Source: an uncultured Brevinema sp. (GTDB lineage Bacteria > Spirochaetota > Brevinematia > Brevinematales > Brevinemataceae). From it: DNA of 64,000 bases. The position numbers and the translations under genes were made by a program. The stretch covers positions 1-64,000 of the forward strand of contig CAMQVI010000002.1 of the NCBI GenBank assembly GCA_947038195.1, written 5' to 3'. Below the pieces are notes generated by a model. That model was not told the origin of the DNA. It made no database searches and saw only the letters and a program-made list of their open reading frames with translations. Positions 48,729-58,513 of the stretch are shown here, piece by piece (the stretch's first letter is position 1; each line of letters opens with the position of its first letter).

Positions 48729-49793
48729 TCAAGGGCTTTGTTCTTGATCAAGATTTCTTAAAGGGCAAAAAATAGTATTTATATGGATTATATAAGGTTC
48801 AAAAGATTCTTTGTCCATAGGGGCAATCATTTTTTCACCTAGAGGTAAGCCCTCATGGTCATACATCTGTATAGCCGTTTCCTGTGCTGTAGGATTTATA
48901 TAGTGGCTAAAAATTTCTATAGCAAATTGTTCATGCTTTTTTTCTATATCCTTTCCATACAAAAATCCAAATAAAAATCGTGGTTTTTGCACCTTAAACG
49001 ACAGTCCTTTAAGAGATAATTTATCATAAAATTTATTAAGGTAGGTACTTTCAAAAGGAGTCCGTCCCAATACAAAACGCACAGTGTCGGATAATCGAAA
49101 ATGAAGCCCTATTCTGTGAATATGAGCAGCATTAAGCACTTGGTCTTTTTCAAAAACCTCAAAAGCCTTTTTCCCCATGTTAATTTCATAATCGTCTATG
49201 TTATTTTTACTTTCTGGATATTCTTTTAGATTGAGCTCTTTAGCGAGGACTTCTCTTTCTTTGGTGAATCCTTTAAAATCGTACATGATTTTTTTTAGCT
49301 GAGGGTATCTTTCTAGATCAATCCCAAAAGGAAGACTTTGAGCGGAGAGAGGTCTAAATACAATTCCTTCTACTCCAGCTTCTCTATCGCTTAATAAGAG
49401 ATTGTCTTTCCCTTGGATAAGAGGCCTTTGATCTATCACATCCCCTGTAACGATAAAATCAGCACCTAGCTCCAGCATATATTCATGAGCTTTAGTTAGA
49501 AGAAATATTTTTTGATCAAGACAAATATTTTTCAAAACCACATGATGATGAGCGCTAATGATATTATTATAAAATTCTGTAGCTACTTCTATTTTATCTA
49601 TTTCTATACTATTTTTCACTAAATAATCCAGTCCAAAATATTTAGAAATACGAAGACCTGCTACAATAGGTTTATTGTGGGTAAGCCCCATGTCAAAATG
49701 TACTACTTTATAGGGAATTTGAGTTTTTTCCATTAATTTAATTACTAGAAGAGAATCTAAACCCCCAGAGCTGAGGACAATGGCACTAAACAT
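48729..49793 (-). CDS. TrmU/ThiI-like PP-loop tRNA-thiolation family protein
   Basis: VLSSGGLDSLL PP-loop; ADFIVTGDVIDQRPLIQ; GVEGIVFRPLSAQ; ATG 49793 with ggag SD. Confidence 0.75.
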   Translation of the reverse strand: MFSAIVLSSGGLDSLLVIKLMEKTQIPYKVVHFDMGLTHNKPIVAGLRISKYFGLDYLVKNSIEIDKIEVATEFYNNIISAHHHVVLKNICLDQKIFLLTKAHEYMLELGADFIVTGDVIDQRPLIQGKDNLLLSDREAGVEGIVFRPLSAQSLPFGIDLERYPQLKKIMYDFKGFTKEREVLAKELNLKEYPESKNNIDDYEINMGKKAFEVFEKDQVLNAAHIHRIGLHFRLSDTVRFVLGRTPFESTYLNKFYDKLSLKGLSFKVQKPRFLFGFLYGKDIEKKHEQFAIEIFSHYINPTAQETAIQMYDHEGLPLGEKMIAPMDKESFEPYIIHINTIFCPLRNLDQEQSP

Positions 49794-50790
49794 CTTTAGG
49801 GTCTCCACTATTAGTAGCCACAGAGGTTTCTAATATTTCTCCCATATTTTCAGAGGGAGGGGTGGTTTCTCTCTCTATCGTAGTATCTATATTTTCTAAA
49901 ATATTTATGGAGACATTAGAAGGGAGATTTAATATAGATACATTGCTAGGAGTTTTTAGAGTAGCAGGAGCAAGATATAACTGAGGACTGGTTACAAGGC
50001 TAAGATCTAAAATGACCTCACTTTGAATGATATCTCTCTCTATATTGGCATTGGGACTCACTAATTGTAGAGGGATGGTAGGGATACTCTCGATTTGAAA
50101 ACGAGGATCTAAGCCTAAGATAGTTATAGGTAATAACACATCATTAGTTTTTAACACTGTTTTATAGTCTAATCTTATGGCTACCATCGTACTACCATCT
50201 ACTGTAATCCCTCTAGGGATAGAAAGTTGAACATTCGTTTTTAAAATATTATTAAGAGGAATAGGGGGGTTGATTTCTAGGGTATTAATAGCCCTAAGAG
50301 CCTCTAGTATTTTAGAGGAGCCGAATACAGTAACCTCTCTGGGGCTATAGGTGGTGTTAGTTAAAGTGTTATTAGCTACTACTTGCACATAAATAGGTAC
50401 CTTTTTAGAGACTATCTCATAGGCACTAATGTTAAGGTAGCTAGGGGAGACAGAGGCTCTAATATCTTGAGGGAGGTTGCTAAGGGTGATAGGATATCTT
50501 TCACTCCCTAAGGATATGTTGGAAAGGTCTATAACAGCTTGCAATTTTTCTATACGACGAGATACATCTTCTCTTGCCATAATTTCTACTTTAACAGCAA
50601 TATCCTTTCGATATTCCAACACCTTATCCGTGGGTTCGTTAATGAGAGTAATGGGCAGACTTATATAGGTTCTTTCAATAGAATAGATATTCACATAATA
50701 CCATAAAACACAGGCTATCATAAAAGAAAATATTTTTCCCCAAGGATCTGAAAAAAGAAAGGTAGAAAATTTATTAAGCGAGGACTTCAT
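49786..50790 (-). CDS. YbbR-domain protein (CdaR-like)
   Basis: N-terminal TM, repeated ~80-aa YbbR-type beta domains, directly downstream of the diadenylate cyclase. Confidence 0.85.
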   Translation of the reverse strand: MKSSLNKFSTFLFSDPWGKIFSFMIACVLWYYVNIYSIERTYISLPITLINEPTDKVLEYRKDIAVKVEIMAREDVSRRIEKLQAVIDLSNISLGSERYPITLSNLPQDIRASVSPSYLNISAYEIVSKKVPIYVQVVANNTLTNTTYSPREVTVFGSSKILEALRAINTLEINPPIPLNNILKTNVQLSIPRGITVDGSTMVAIRLDYKTVLKTNDVLLPITILGLDPRFQIESIPTIPLQLVSPNANIERDIIQSEVILDLSLVTSPQLYLAPATLKTPSNVSILNLPSNVSINILENIDTTIERETTPPSENMGEILETSVATNSGDPKDV

Positions 50791-51490
50791 TGACCACCTC
50801 CTCTACTAGCATATCAGGAATAGGCGTGAGAATACCTTTTTGAGCATAAGAAATAGCCCCCGTTTCCTCGGAAACCATAAAAGAGATACAATCCCTTTCT
50901 GTGGATATAAAGATTCCTGCACTATGTCTTGTTCCTGTAAAACCATGAGTAATAGTTGTGGGAATAAAAACACGAGCTGCTACAATATGTTCATCTCTAA
51001 TTATTACTGCACCATCGTGGAGGGGAGTATTTGGACTAAATATGGTATGAATCAGCTCAGCACTAAAACGAGCGTTTAGGGACACCCCAGAATTAATAAT
51101 ATCATTCAATCTCATTTGTCCTTCAATAACAATCAAAGCCCCTATACCACTGTTAGAGAGTGTTTTAAGTACATGAGCTAGCTCTAAAGAAAACTTGTCG
51201 GAATTATGTAAACTTTGGTGGGTACGTCCCATATTAGAAAAGAAATGTCGTATTTCCTGATGGAAGAGGATTGCTATAATTACAGGAAAGTCAGAGAAGA
51301 ATCTTGATAAAATCCAGCTAAGGGTTTGTAGTCTTAGTTGGATAGAGACAATAAAAATTAGGACTACTAAAACAAGTCCTTTCATAATAGTTGCAGAATA
51401 AGAGCCTTTGAAGAAGTAATAAAGAAAATAAAGAGACACACTGGTAAGTAAAACATCTATAATACTTATGTATATAGGTATTTCTATCAT
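50774..51490 (-). CDS. cdaA: CdaA-type diadenylate cyclase
   Basis: Three N-terminal TMs; GALIVIEG, NTPLHDGAVIIRD, FTGTRHSAGIFISTERDCISFMVSEETGAIS. Confidence 0.93.
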   Translation of the reverse strand: MIEIPIYISIIDVLLTSVSLYFLYYFFKGSYSATIMKGLVLVVLIFIVSIQLRLQTLSWILSRFFSDFPVIIAILFHQEIRHFFSNMGRTHQSLHNSDKFSLELAHVLKTLSNSGIGALIVIEGQMRLNDIINSGVSLNARFSAELIHTIFSPNTPLHDGAVIIRDEHIVAARVFIPTTITHGFTGTRHSAGIFISTERDCISFMVSEETGAISYAQKGILTPIPDMLVEEVVNEVLA

Positions 51491-51500
51491 ATCATCTTTC

Positions 51501-52514
51501 CTAGTTATTTGAATATTTGAAAATATCTTTCAATCTTGCCCCTTCAGGAATATCATAAGAATGGCTTTGCCCTAGTAATTGATGGTATTCTTTAGCACTG
51601 ATCCCTTCTCCAGGACGTTGGAAAATGATCATTTCTTCTTTAATGGGTGTATGGGCGGGTATAAGACAAGAAGCATAGGCATCTCGTCCTGCTAAAGACC
51701 GTATTTTTTGTTCTATTTGAGTACTTAGTCTTCGTCCTGAGCCTAAAGCTTTTTCTATCATTCGTGACGATTCTACCATAAGAGTAAATTGTTCTGGGGA
51801 AAGAGAAAGAGGGTGATCATAATCCTCTCTTTTGGGTTCTAAGGTAAAATGTCTCTCAATAATTTTAGCACCATGAGCCACAGCTGCCAAAGATAAGGCT
51901 ATCCCTTGGGAGTGATCAGAAAATCCTATAGCCTTATTAGGGGCATAGTTTTGAAGAACATTTAAGTAACGGATATCAAATCCTTCAGGAGGGGCAGGGT
52001 ATTCAGAAACACAATAAAGCATTGCCGATAAAGAGTTTTTAATTTTTAGGGCTAGTTTTTCAATCTCTTGTTCTTCCAAAGAGCCTGTAGAAATAATAAA
52101 AGGACATTCTTTTTCTAAAAGATAATCAATCCAAGGTTCTGTTAAAGCGTCTCCACTTGCTATTTTAATAGGAAACACCTTTTTTGCTACGAGCTTATGT
52201 AAGGTGATTGTATCAAAAGGAGCAGCAAATGCCAATATCCCTTTAGATTCAGCATAATCTTTTAAAATAAAAAAATCATCAAAGGAAATATGAAAAGATT
52301 GAAACAGTTGATGAGCTTCTGGAGCTATTAGTTTATTATAAAAACGATCTACTTCATAGAGTTGGAATTTTACAGCGTCAGCTTTAGCTTCTATAGCTGC
52401 ATCAATCATTTTTTTAGCGATAGTTATATTACCATCATGATTGATACCTAATTCAGCAACAAAAAAAACAGAAGAATGAGAGGGTTTTTTTAATAAAGAT
52501 AGAAAATCAAACAT
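51501..52514 (-). CDS. NeuB-family sialic/pseudaminic acid synthase
   Basis: FVAELGINHDGNITIAKKMIDAAIEAKADAVKFQ, STGSLEEQEIE, GFSDHSQGIALSLAAVAHGAKIIERHFTL; C-terminal SAF-like. Confidence 0.9.
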   Translation of the reverse strand: MFDFLSLLKKPSHSSVFFVAELGINHDGNITIAKKMIDAAIEAKADAVKFQLYEVDRFYNKLIAPEAHQLFQSFHISFDDFFILKDYAESKGILAFAAPFDTITLHKLVAKKVFPIKIASGDALTEPWIDYLLEKECPFIISTGSLEEQEIEKLALKIKNSLSAMLYCVSEYPAPPEGFDIRYLNVLQNYAPNKAIGFSDHSQGIALSLAAVAHGAKIIERHFTLEPKREDYDHPLSLSPEQFTLMVESSRMIEKALGSGRRLSTQIEQKIRSLAGRDAYASCLIPAHTPIKEEMIIFQRPGEGISAKEYHQLLGQSHSYDIPEGARLKDIFKYSNN

Positions 52515-52518
52515 ATGC

Positions 52519-53091
52519 TTAACTTAGCAGTCTGGCAGAAATAGCAGAAGGGGTATTATAAACATCTGGGTTTACATTAGAGGCGATATCACTAGCATCT
52601 TTTCTTGAAACAGTTCTATGAGCAAGAGCATCTTTATTTTGTTCTGTAATAAGGTAGCGAGCGACCTGTTGTTTTTGTGTTTTCAAATTCTGAGTAACTT
52701 CTTGTTTAGCAGTATCTACTTCCGCTGCTATTTTTTTAGGATCATTTATATGTTGAAAAATCTTTTCTGCTAGTTGGGGTCCCGTTTTTTCTAATTCTTG
52801 AACAAGTTTTTTGATATTTTCGAGTTGAACAGAGGGTTTTTTTTGGAATAATTCGATGGCTTCTGTTAAGAGAGTAAGAGACCCAAACATTTGTTGGGAA
52901 TTAGCGATGTCTTGTTGTAATTCATTAATACGAGAAACATTTTGAGTATTATGTTTTATTATTTGGATAGAATCTTTGGAGGGGTTGTCTACGAGAGATG
53001 TTTGTGTATTAGTAGAAGATTTTTTGTTATTTCTCCCATTAATGTTAGTTGGTACTTGTTGTACAAGAGATTGTTGGTTGATGATTTTCAT
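52519..53091 (-). CDS. Uncharacterised helical Gln/Lys-rich protein
   Basis: Long ORF 5 nt upstream of the neuB-like gene; no family recognised. Confidence 0.6.
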   Translation of the reverse strand: MKIINQQSLVQQVPTNINGRNNKKSSTNTQTSLVDNPSKDSIQIIKHNTQNVSRINELQQDIANSQQMFGSLTLLTEAIELFQKKPSVQLENIKKLVQELEKTGPQLAEKIFQHINDPKKIAAEVDTAKQEVTQNLKTQKQQVARYLITEQNKDALAHRTVSRKDASDIASNVNPDVYNTPSAISARLLS

Positions 53092-53276
53092 AGTACTCTC
53101 CTAATTGTGCGAAAACATACTATATTAACTATAACATGTTTTTCCAATTTACACAAAAAATTAAAAAGCTTTTAATTTTCACACCCCATATAATATATAT
53201 ATATTATATTATATTATAGGAAATTTAGCAACAAGACTTTAATAAAACCAAATATGTTTATAAAAATAAATAAAAA

Positions 53277-53400
53277 ATGATTAAATATATCAAAAAGAGT
53301 CATTTATAATGATTAAATGTGTTAAAAGAGTCATTATGATGATTAAATATATCAATAAAAATGAATGAAAATCAATAAAAACTACAAAAAGTCATTTATA
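53277..53400. repeat. Three degenerate ~30-bp tandem repeats in an AT-rich spacer
   Basis: Units starting ATGATTAAATATATCAAAAAGAGTCATTTATA at 53277, 53309, 53339. Confidence 0.7.
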
Positions 53401-54529
53401 GTGACGCATTCTCATTGTTGTGAGAGCTAATATTAAGTAAAATCCCAACAGCAATAGATAAAACCACAAAAGACGAGCCTCCATAGCTAATAAAAGGGAG
53501 AGAAACACCTGTGGGTGGGAGTAGAACCATATTAATCATAATATTTAACAAAGCATGAGTGACTATTAAAGTAACAATCCCAAAAGACAATAATTGTCCA
53601 TAAGGATTCCTGGTACGGCGAGCAACCCCCAGTCCGTAAAGGAAAAAAGCGAGAAATAAACCAATCAATACCCCCCCACCAAAGAGCCCCACCTCTTCTA
53701 CGATAATAGAAAAAATAAAGTCGGTATGAGCAGCTGGAAGACGAGAGATCTTCTGCGTACTATTACCTAAGCCCACTCCAAAGAGTCCTCCTTTGGAAAG
53801 AGCCCTCAGAGATTCGATAGATTGGTAGCCTATGCCTCTAGGATCACCCCAAGGGTTCAAATAAGCTAAAATTCTATTTTTTCTATAAACCTCATTACTT
53901 AAAACTAGTACCACAAAAGGAATAGCCACTGAGGTAATCCCAATGATGTGTTTGATGGAGACCCCTCCAGCTAAAATCATTGTAAACATTACTATCAGAA
54001 TAATAATTCCAATAGAAAATCCTGATTGAAGGAAAGCAATTATAACTACTATACTCACAAGAAGTAGTTGAGGAACAAGGCCATGAAAGAAATTAGAGAT
54101 GTAATCATGTTTTTTTACAAAGATATGAGCTAAATAAATAACCAAAGTGAGTTTGGCAAGTTCAGAAGGATTAAAAGAAAAAATCCCGAAATCTATCCAA
54201 CGTCTTGCCAACCCTATCTGTAAGCCTACTCCAGGGATAAAAACAATAAGAAGTAGGAACAATGATAAAAAAAAGAGAAATTTAACATACTTTTTTGTAA
54301 TACGATAATCTAATAGGGTGAAAAAGAGCATACAGGCTATTGATACCAGAGCAAACACTGCCTGTTTGATAAAAAGAGCTTGGGGAGCTAAGCCTATGGG
54401 TTCTCCTGCATAACGAGAAACACTATAGATAAAAACAAGTCCTATTCCCACAAATATAAAATAGAGATAAAGGATGGGTTTGCTTGCCCTCATAATAGCA
54501 GAAGGATCAAATATTTTTGTGTTTTTCAT
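53396..54529 (-). CDS. RodA/FtsW (SEDS) family glycosyltransferase
   Basis: FNPSELAKLTLVIYLA, AAHTDFIFSIIVEEVGLFGG, LLPPTGVSLPFISYGGSSF. Confidence 0.95.
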   Translation of the reverse strand: MKNTKIFDPSAIMRASKPILYLYFIFVGIGLVFIYSVSRYAGEPIGLAPQALFIKQAVFALVSIACMLFFTLLDYRITKKYVKFLFFLSLFLLLIVFIPGVGLQIGLARRWIDFGIFSFNPSELAKLTLVIYLAHIFVKKHDYISNFFHGLVPQLLLVSIVVIIAFLQSGFSIGIIILIVMFTMILAGGVSIKHIIGITSVAIPFVVLVLSNEVYRKNRILAYLNPWGDPRGIGYQSIESLRALSKGGLFGVGLGNSTQKISRLPAAHTDFIFSIIVEEVGLFGGGVLIGLFLAFFLYGLGVARRTRNPYGQLLSFGIVTLIVTHALLNIMINMVLLPPTGVSLPFISYGGSSFVVLSIAVGILLNISSHNNENASL

Positions 54530-54530
54530 A

Positions 54531-56378
54531 TTATATTACAGGGCTATTGTCTATCACTTGCTGTTGAAAAGCGTTGAACTGCTCTAAGGGGAGAACTCGT
54601 TGAGCCATAGTAAGGAGTAAATCTTCATATTGCTTGATTACTATAGCGTCTTCTGTTATTTGAGCTATTTTATACATGCTAATAAATATTGTTAAGTCCT
54701 CTTGGGTTTTAGGATTTTTAGGCATATAGGAGCTTGCCTCTTGAGCAGTAATTTCAAAGAGGACAGGGTCTATAAGATCTCCATAATTAGCAAGTTCCCC
54801 TAAGAGGTTTACATGCCAAGCAAAAAAATCAGGATTAGATTTTACCCTTTGCCACAGTCTAAGCCATAACTTGAAAAACTCTTGTTCTTGGGGGGTATCT
54901 CCTAAGAAGCTGAGCTGGTTGATTACTTTAGAAAAATAAGCTTGTATCTCAGCCAAGTCTAAGGCATTGACAGGAGTGTTGTTGTTTAGCATTTCTCGCA
55001 CATTTTTTTCTTGTGTTAAGAAAGCAGGACCAGAAACTTGGTTAAAGTTTTCTCTAAGGTACACTAGTTGTTCTATACTTTGATAAGGTTTAGCCTTAGT
55101 AATATCTTTTTTCATAGAAATAAAATGAGTCATATTATTAGTCATTTGGTCCAAGGCTGTATCAAATTCTACAAAATAAGCTTCACTTTTTTGAGGGTTA
55201 CGGATAGCTTCTCTCACATAGGACCATAATAAAACGTTATAAGTAGACCATGCGTAAGGCGTGTTAGCAACTACCATTTGCCATAATTCTATGGATTGGT
55301 CAATAAGGTCTTCTTCAACAAGGTAGAAAGTTTCTTTAGCAGTGAGATAAAAAATACCCAAATTATGCAAAGTAGCAGAAGAGTCAGGGCCCACTTTTTT
55401 AATAAGAGCGATGTATTCTTCGATTTGATCCCATTTTTTTTCAATATCTTGAATGATTTCGTTTTTAATAGTTTTAGAGTCTTCATTTTGGTAAATTCTT
55501 TGTTGATTTTGTATGCTTTCAGAGAGAAAAGTTACTTGTTCATAAGCAAAACTTATGACTATTTCACGAGAGAGATAGTCATAGTAAGGAAGGTTATCAA
55601 TCTCATCCCATCTTTTCACGAAGGATAAACTGGGATCTTTAACAAAAGGTTTTGGGTAGCTTTTAAGAAAAGTTAGAGTTGTTCCCCGGGATGTGATATA
55701 TTTATTCCGCACTAATTGAGCAATCCATAGATTTAATTCTTGATCTTCTATAGTTCGTCCCAAGGTTTCTTCTAAAGATGCTGTGATTTCATCAATAGAG
55801 GCTGTTCCTGTAATTTCTAAATGATCTATAATGGCATAGGAAATATCTTGTACTTTATACATTTGTCCATATAATTTATAATAAAAATCTCCAAGAGTTT
55901 GGGGATTGGGTAATTTCCATGTAAGATAAGTAGCGGGTTTTCCTAAAGGATAAGGCACAAGGTAGGGAGGTTTTAGACTTCTTATTTCTGTATAAAATGG
56001 TTCTTCGCCTGTGAAAAGACCTTGATTTACAATATGGCTACGTGTTTGTAAAGTTTCATAGGTGACATAACGAAGGTCTCCATAAATTCTTTTAAAGATA
56101 TTTCCTTTTTGGTCATAAGGAAATACATCTTGTCGCAGTTTTTCAGCATAGGTAAAATAGAGGGAAGAGAAGACTTGGTTGTCACCCCCTTCTGTCATAA
56201 AGACGGAGTATTGCTCTGTAGAAGAAAGAAGGTTTTTTCCATAGTCATGGTTTAACCAGTTTTTACTATGATTATTGTACTTATAGTTATTAATAAGAGG
56301 ATACAGAGCTAATAATAATATTATTATGGATATAGTAATATGTATGGGTGACAAAGGGGATTTTATTCGTTCTTGCAT
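54531..56378 (-). CDS. Single-TM protein resembling the C-terminal soluble part of DUF2723 membrane proteins
   Basis: KNWLNHDYGKNLLSSTEQYSVFMTEGGDNQVFSSLYFTYAEKLRQDV motif following one TM. Confidence 0.6.
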   Translation of the reverse strand: MQERIKSPLSPIHITISIIILLLALYPLINNYKYNNHSKNWLNHDYGKNLLSSTEQYSVFMTEGGDNQVFSSLYFTYAEKLRQDVFPYDQKGNIFKRIYGDLRYVTYETLQTRSHIVNQGLFTGEEPFYTEIRSLKPPYLVPYPLGKPATYLTWKLPNPQTLGDFYYKLYGQMYKVQDISYAIIDHLEITGTASIDEITASLEETLGRTIEDQELNLWIAQLVRNKYITSRGTTLTFLKSYPKPFVKDPSLSFVKRWDEIDNLPYYDYLSREIVISFAYEQVTFLSESIQNQQRIYQNEDSKTIKNEIIQDIEKKWDQIEEYIALIKKVGPDSSATLHNLGIFYLTAKETFYLVEEDLIDQSIELWQMVVANTPYAWSTYNVLLWSYVREAIRNPQKSEAYFVEFDTALDQMTNNMTHFISMKKDITKAKPYQSIEQLVYLRENFNQVSGPAFLTQEKNVREMLNNNTPVNALDLAEIQAYFSKVINQLSFLGDTPQEQEFFKLWLRLWQRVKSNPDFFAWHVNLLGELANYGDLIDPVLFEITAQEASSYMPKNPKTQEDLTIFISMYKIAQITEDAIVIKQYEDLLLTMAQRVLPLEQFNAFQQQVIDNSPVI

Positions 56379-56558
56379 AAGGATACCTCTAAAGCTAATA
56401 TATTATATATTATAACAGAAAATTCCTTTTCTTGCAAAAGAATTTAGACTGTATCAATATTTCATCATATATGTCGTCAATAAACCAGACAATAATATTG
56501 ATTTTTTCATAATATTATACTACAATATATTAATATACAAGAGAGGGACATAGAAAAT

Positions 56559-57404
56559 ATGGATATTAAGAAAATTGTTATTTTCGGGTGGAATAATTTT
56601 ACCGCTTCTTTAGCAGATGGGATAAAAATAGTTCATCCTAACTGTGAAATATTATGTCCTGATGTTAGTACTGAGGACTTTGAATCAGCAAGAAAGTCAG
56701 GCTATTTAGATCCTTTACCTGTCCAAAAAAGTGCTATTTATGAAAATGCTGATTATATTATTATTGATAGAGACCCCAAAGATATTGTCCCTCTTCTAAA
56801 AGATATCAGGTCTTTAATAGAAGAAGGCACGTATATCATGGATTTTCAACCCATCAAAACAGACTCTTATAGTAGAATCACAAGACTATTGGGCAGTGCA
56901 ATTCCTTATATTAGTTGCTATATTTTTTTAGATGAGGCTCCTAGTGAATTTACTATACGGGGGACGATTTTTAGAGATAAAATAGCGGCAGTTGTTTGTG
57001 ATACTTCTACTCATATTCTCCAAGAAGTCAGAGCTTTTTGGGGCATTCTAAAAGTTAAGATTGTTCCTACCACAGCAGAATTTTTTGATGAAATTTTTGC
57101 AGAGACCTCCCAAACTGTATCTCTTTTATCAGGTATTTATACCCATATTCTTCAACAGGACAGTTGGGCAGATACATTATTTTTTGGTTTTTATAATAAA
57201 ACCTTACGTTCTTTTATTTCCCCTGTAGACAATCGTTCTCAAAAGGCTGCTGAAGATATTGTTCTGAACGGTGATCATATTAGACGGACTTTGTCTTTTA
57301 TTAAAAGAGAGATGGATAAAATTGATGAAATGATAGATAATGAAGATATAGCTAAACTGGCTCAATATATGGCTAGTGCCCAACAATTTAAAAATAGAAT
57401 TTAA
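56559..57404 (+). CDS. Divergent prephenate dehydrogenase (TyrA)-like protein
   Basis: N-terminal Rossmann-like KIVIFGWNNFTASLADGIKIVHPNCEI; FWGILKVKIVPTTAEFFDEIFAETSQTVSLLS. Confidence 0.65.
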   Translation: MDIKKIVIFGWNNFTASLADGIKIVHPNCEILCPDVSTEDFESARKSGYLDPLPVQKSAIYENADYIIIDRDPKDIVPLLKDIRSLIEEGTYIMDFQPIKTDSYSRITRLLGSAIPYISCYIFLDEAPSEFTIRGTIFRDKIAAVVCDTSTHILQEVRAFWGILKVKIVPTTAEFFDEIFAETSQTVSLLSGIYTHILQQDSWADTLFFGFYNKTLRSFISPVDNRSQKAAEDIVLNGDHIRRTLSFIKREMDKIDEMIDNEDIAKLAQYMASAQQFKNRI

Positions 57405-57441
57405 AATAAAAAAACCAATCTTGGATTGGTTTTTTTATTTT
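57403..57441. terminator. Bidirectional terminator, 18-bp stem
   Basis: AAAATAAAAAAACCAATC-ttg-GATTGGTTTTTTTATTTT. Confidence 0.93.
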
Positions 57442-57454
57442 AAATATTTATATC

Positions 57455-58438
57455 TTATACTTTTTTTATCTTACTTTCGTAGAACAATCCACTAAGAGAT
57501 TTGTTGGCATGGATACGTTCTATACTTTCTCCAAAGAGGTCAGCAGCACTAAGTATTATTAGCTTGTCTCCTAGTATCTCAATTTTTTCTTCAGATAATT
57601 CTATTGTATCTGTAATCAATATTTTTTTTGCTTTACAATCTCTAAGCCTCTCCGCAGCATTTTTAGAAAACACCCCATGGGTAGCCATAATATAGACATT
57701 TTTCGCCCCTAATTCTACAAGTCGATCTGCTGCTTGGCAAATGGTTCCAGCGGTATCAATAAGGTCATCAATAAGGATACAATCTTTTTCTTCCACCTCT
57801 CCTATCATATTGAGGATTTCTGTTTGATTTTTCTTTTCACGTCTTTTATCAAAAACAGCAATTCCTCCCTTAAAGAGTTTCGCAAAATGTCGAGCTCTTT
57901 CTAAGCCTCCCACATCGGGAGATACTATTACCCAATTTTCATCAGCCTTTAGAGTGTTTTTTACATAGTCATAAAAGATAGAAGAAGCAAAAAGGTGATC
58001 TACAGGAATATCAAAAAACCCTTGTATTTGAGCGGCGTGAAGATCCATTGTAATAACACGATTTACCCCTGCTTCCACAAGAAGATTGGCCACTAATTTA
58101 GCTGTGATTGGAACACGAGATTCTGACTTTCTTTCTTGTCTAGCGTAACCATAATAGGGCATTACAGCAGTTATATAGCCAGCTGAAGCTCTTTTAAGGG
58201 CATCTACAATAACTAATAGTTCAAATAAATTTTTATGACCAGGATTAGAAGTTGATTGAATGACAAAAATATGTCGTCCTCTCACATCTTCTTCTATACG
58301 AACAAAAATTTCTTCATCAGCAAACTCTGTGATATAGGTATCAATAAGCCTTATTCCCACATAAGAAGATATATTTTTAGCTAAACCTTGATTACTTCTT
58401 CCTGAAATAATTCTTAGTCCAAGATTTTCTTTTAGCAT
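57455..58438 (-). CDS. prs: Ribose-phosphate pyrophosphokinase
   Basis: LRIISGRSNQGLAKNISSYVGI, VMPYYGYARQERKSESRVPITAKLVANLL, DCILIDDLIDTAGTIC; ATG 58438 has SD aaggag. Confidence 0.95.
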   Translation of the reverse strand: MLKENLGLRIISGRSNQGLAKNISSYVGIRLIDTYITEFADEEIFVRIEEDVRGRHIFVIQSTSNPGHKNLFELLVIVDALKRASAGYITAVMPYYGYARQERKSESRVPITAKLVANLLVEAGVNRVITMDLHAAQIQGFFDIPVDHLFASSIFYDYVKNTLKADENWVIVSPDVGGLERARHFAKLFKGGIAVFDKRREKKNQTEILNMIGEVEEKDCILIDDLIDTAGTICQAADRLVELGAKNVYIMATHGVFSKNAAERLRDCKAKKILITDTIELSEEKIEILGDKLIILSAADLFGESIERIHANKSLSGLFYESKIKKV

Positions 58439-58513
58439 TTTTATGCTCCTTATGTTCATAACACTCATAGAGTTTTATTTTACAATATCTTGAAGATTTT
58501 TTCAAGTCCCTTG

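Noticed and set aside
53200-53400. Possible CRISPR-like array
   Set aside because: Only three degenerate units, adjacent without spacers, and no cas genes in the window
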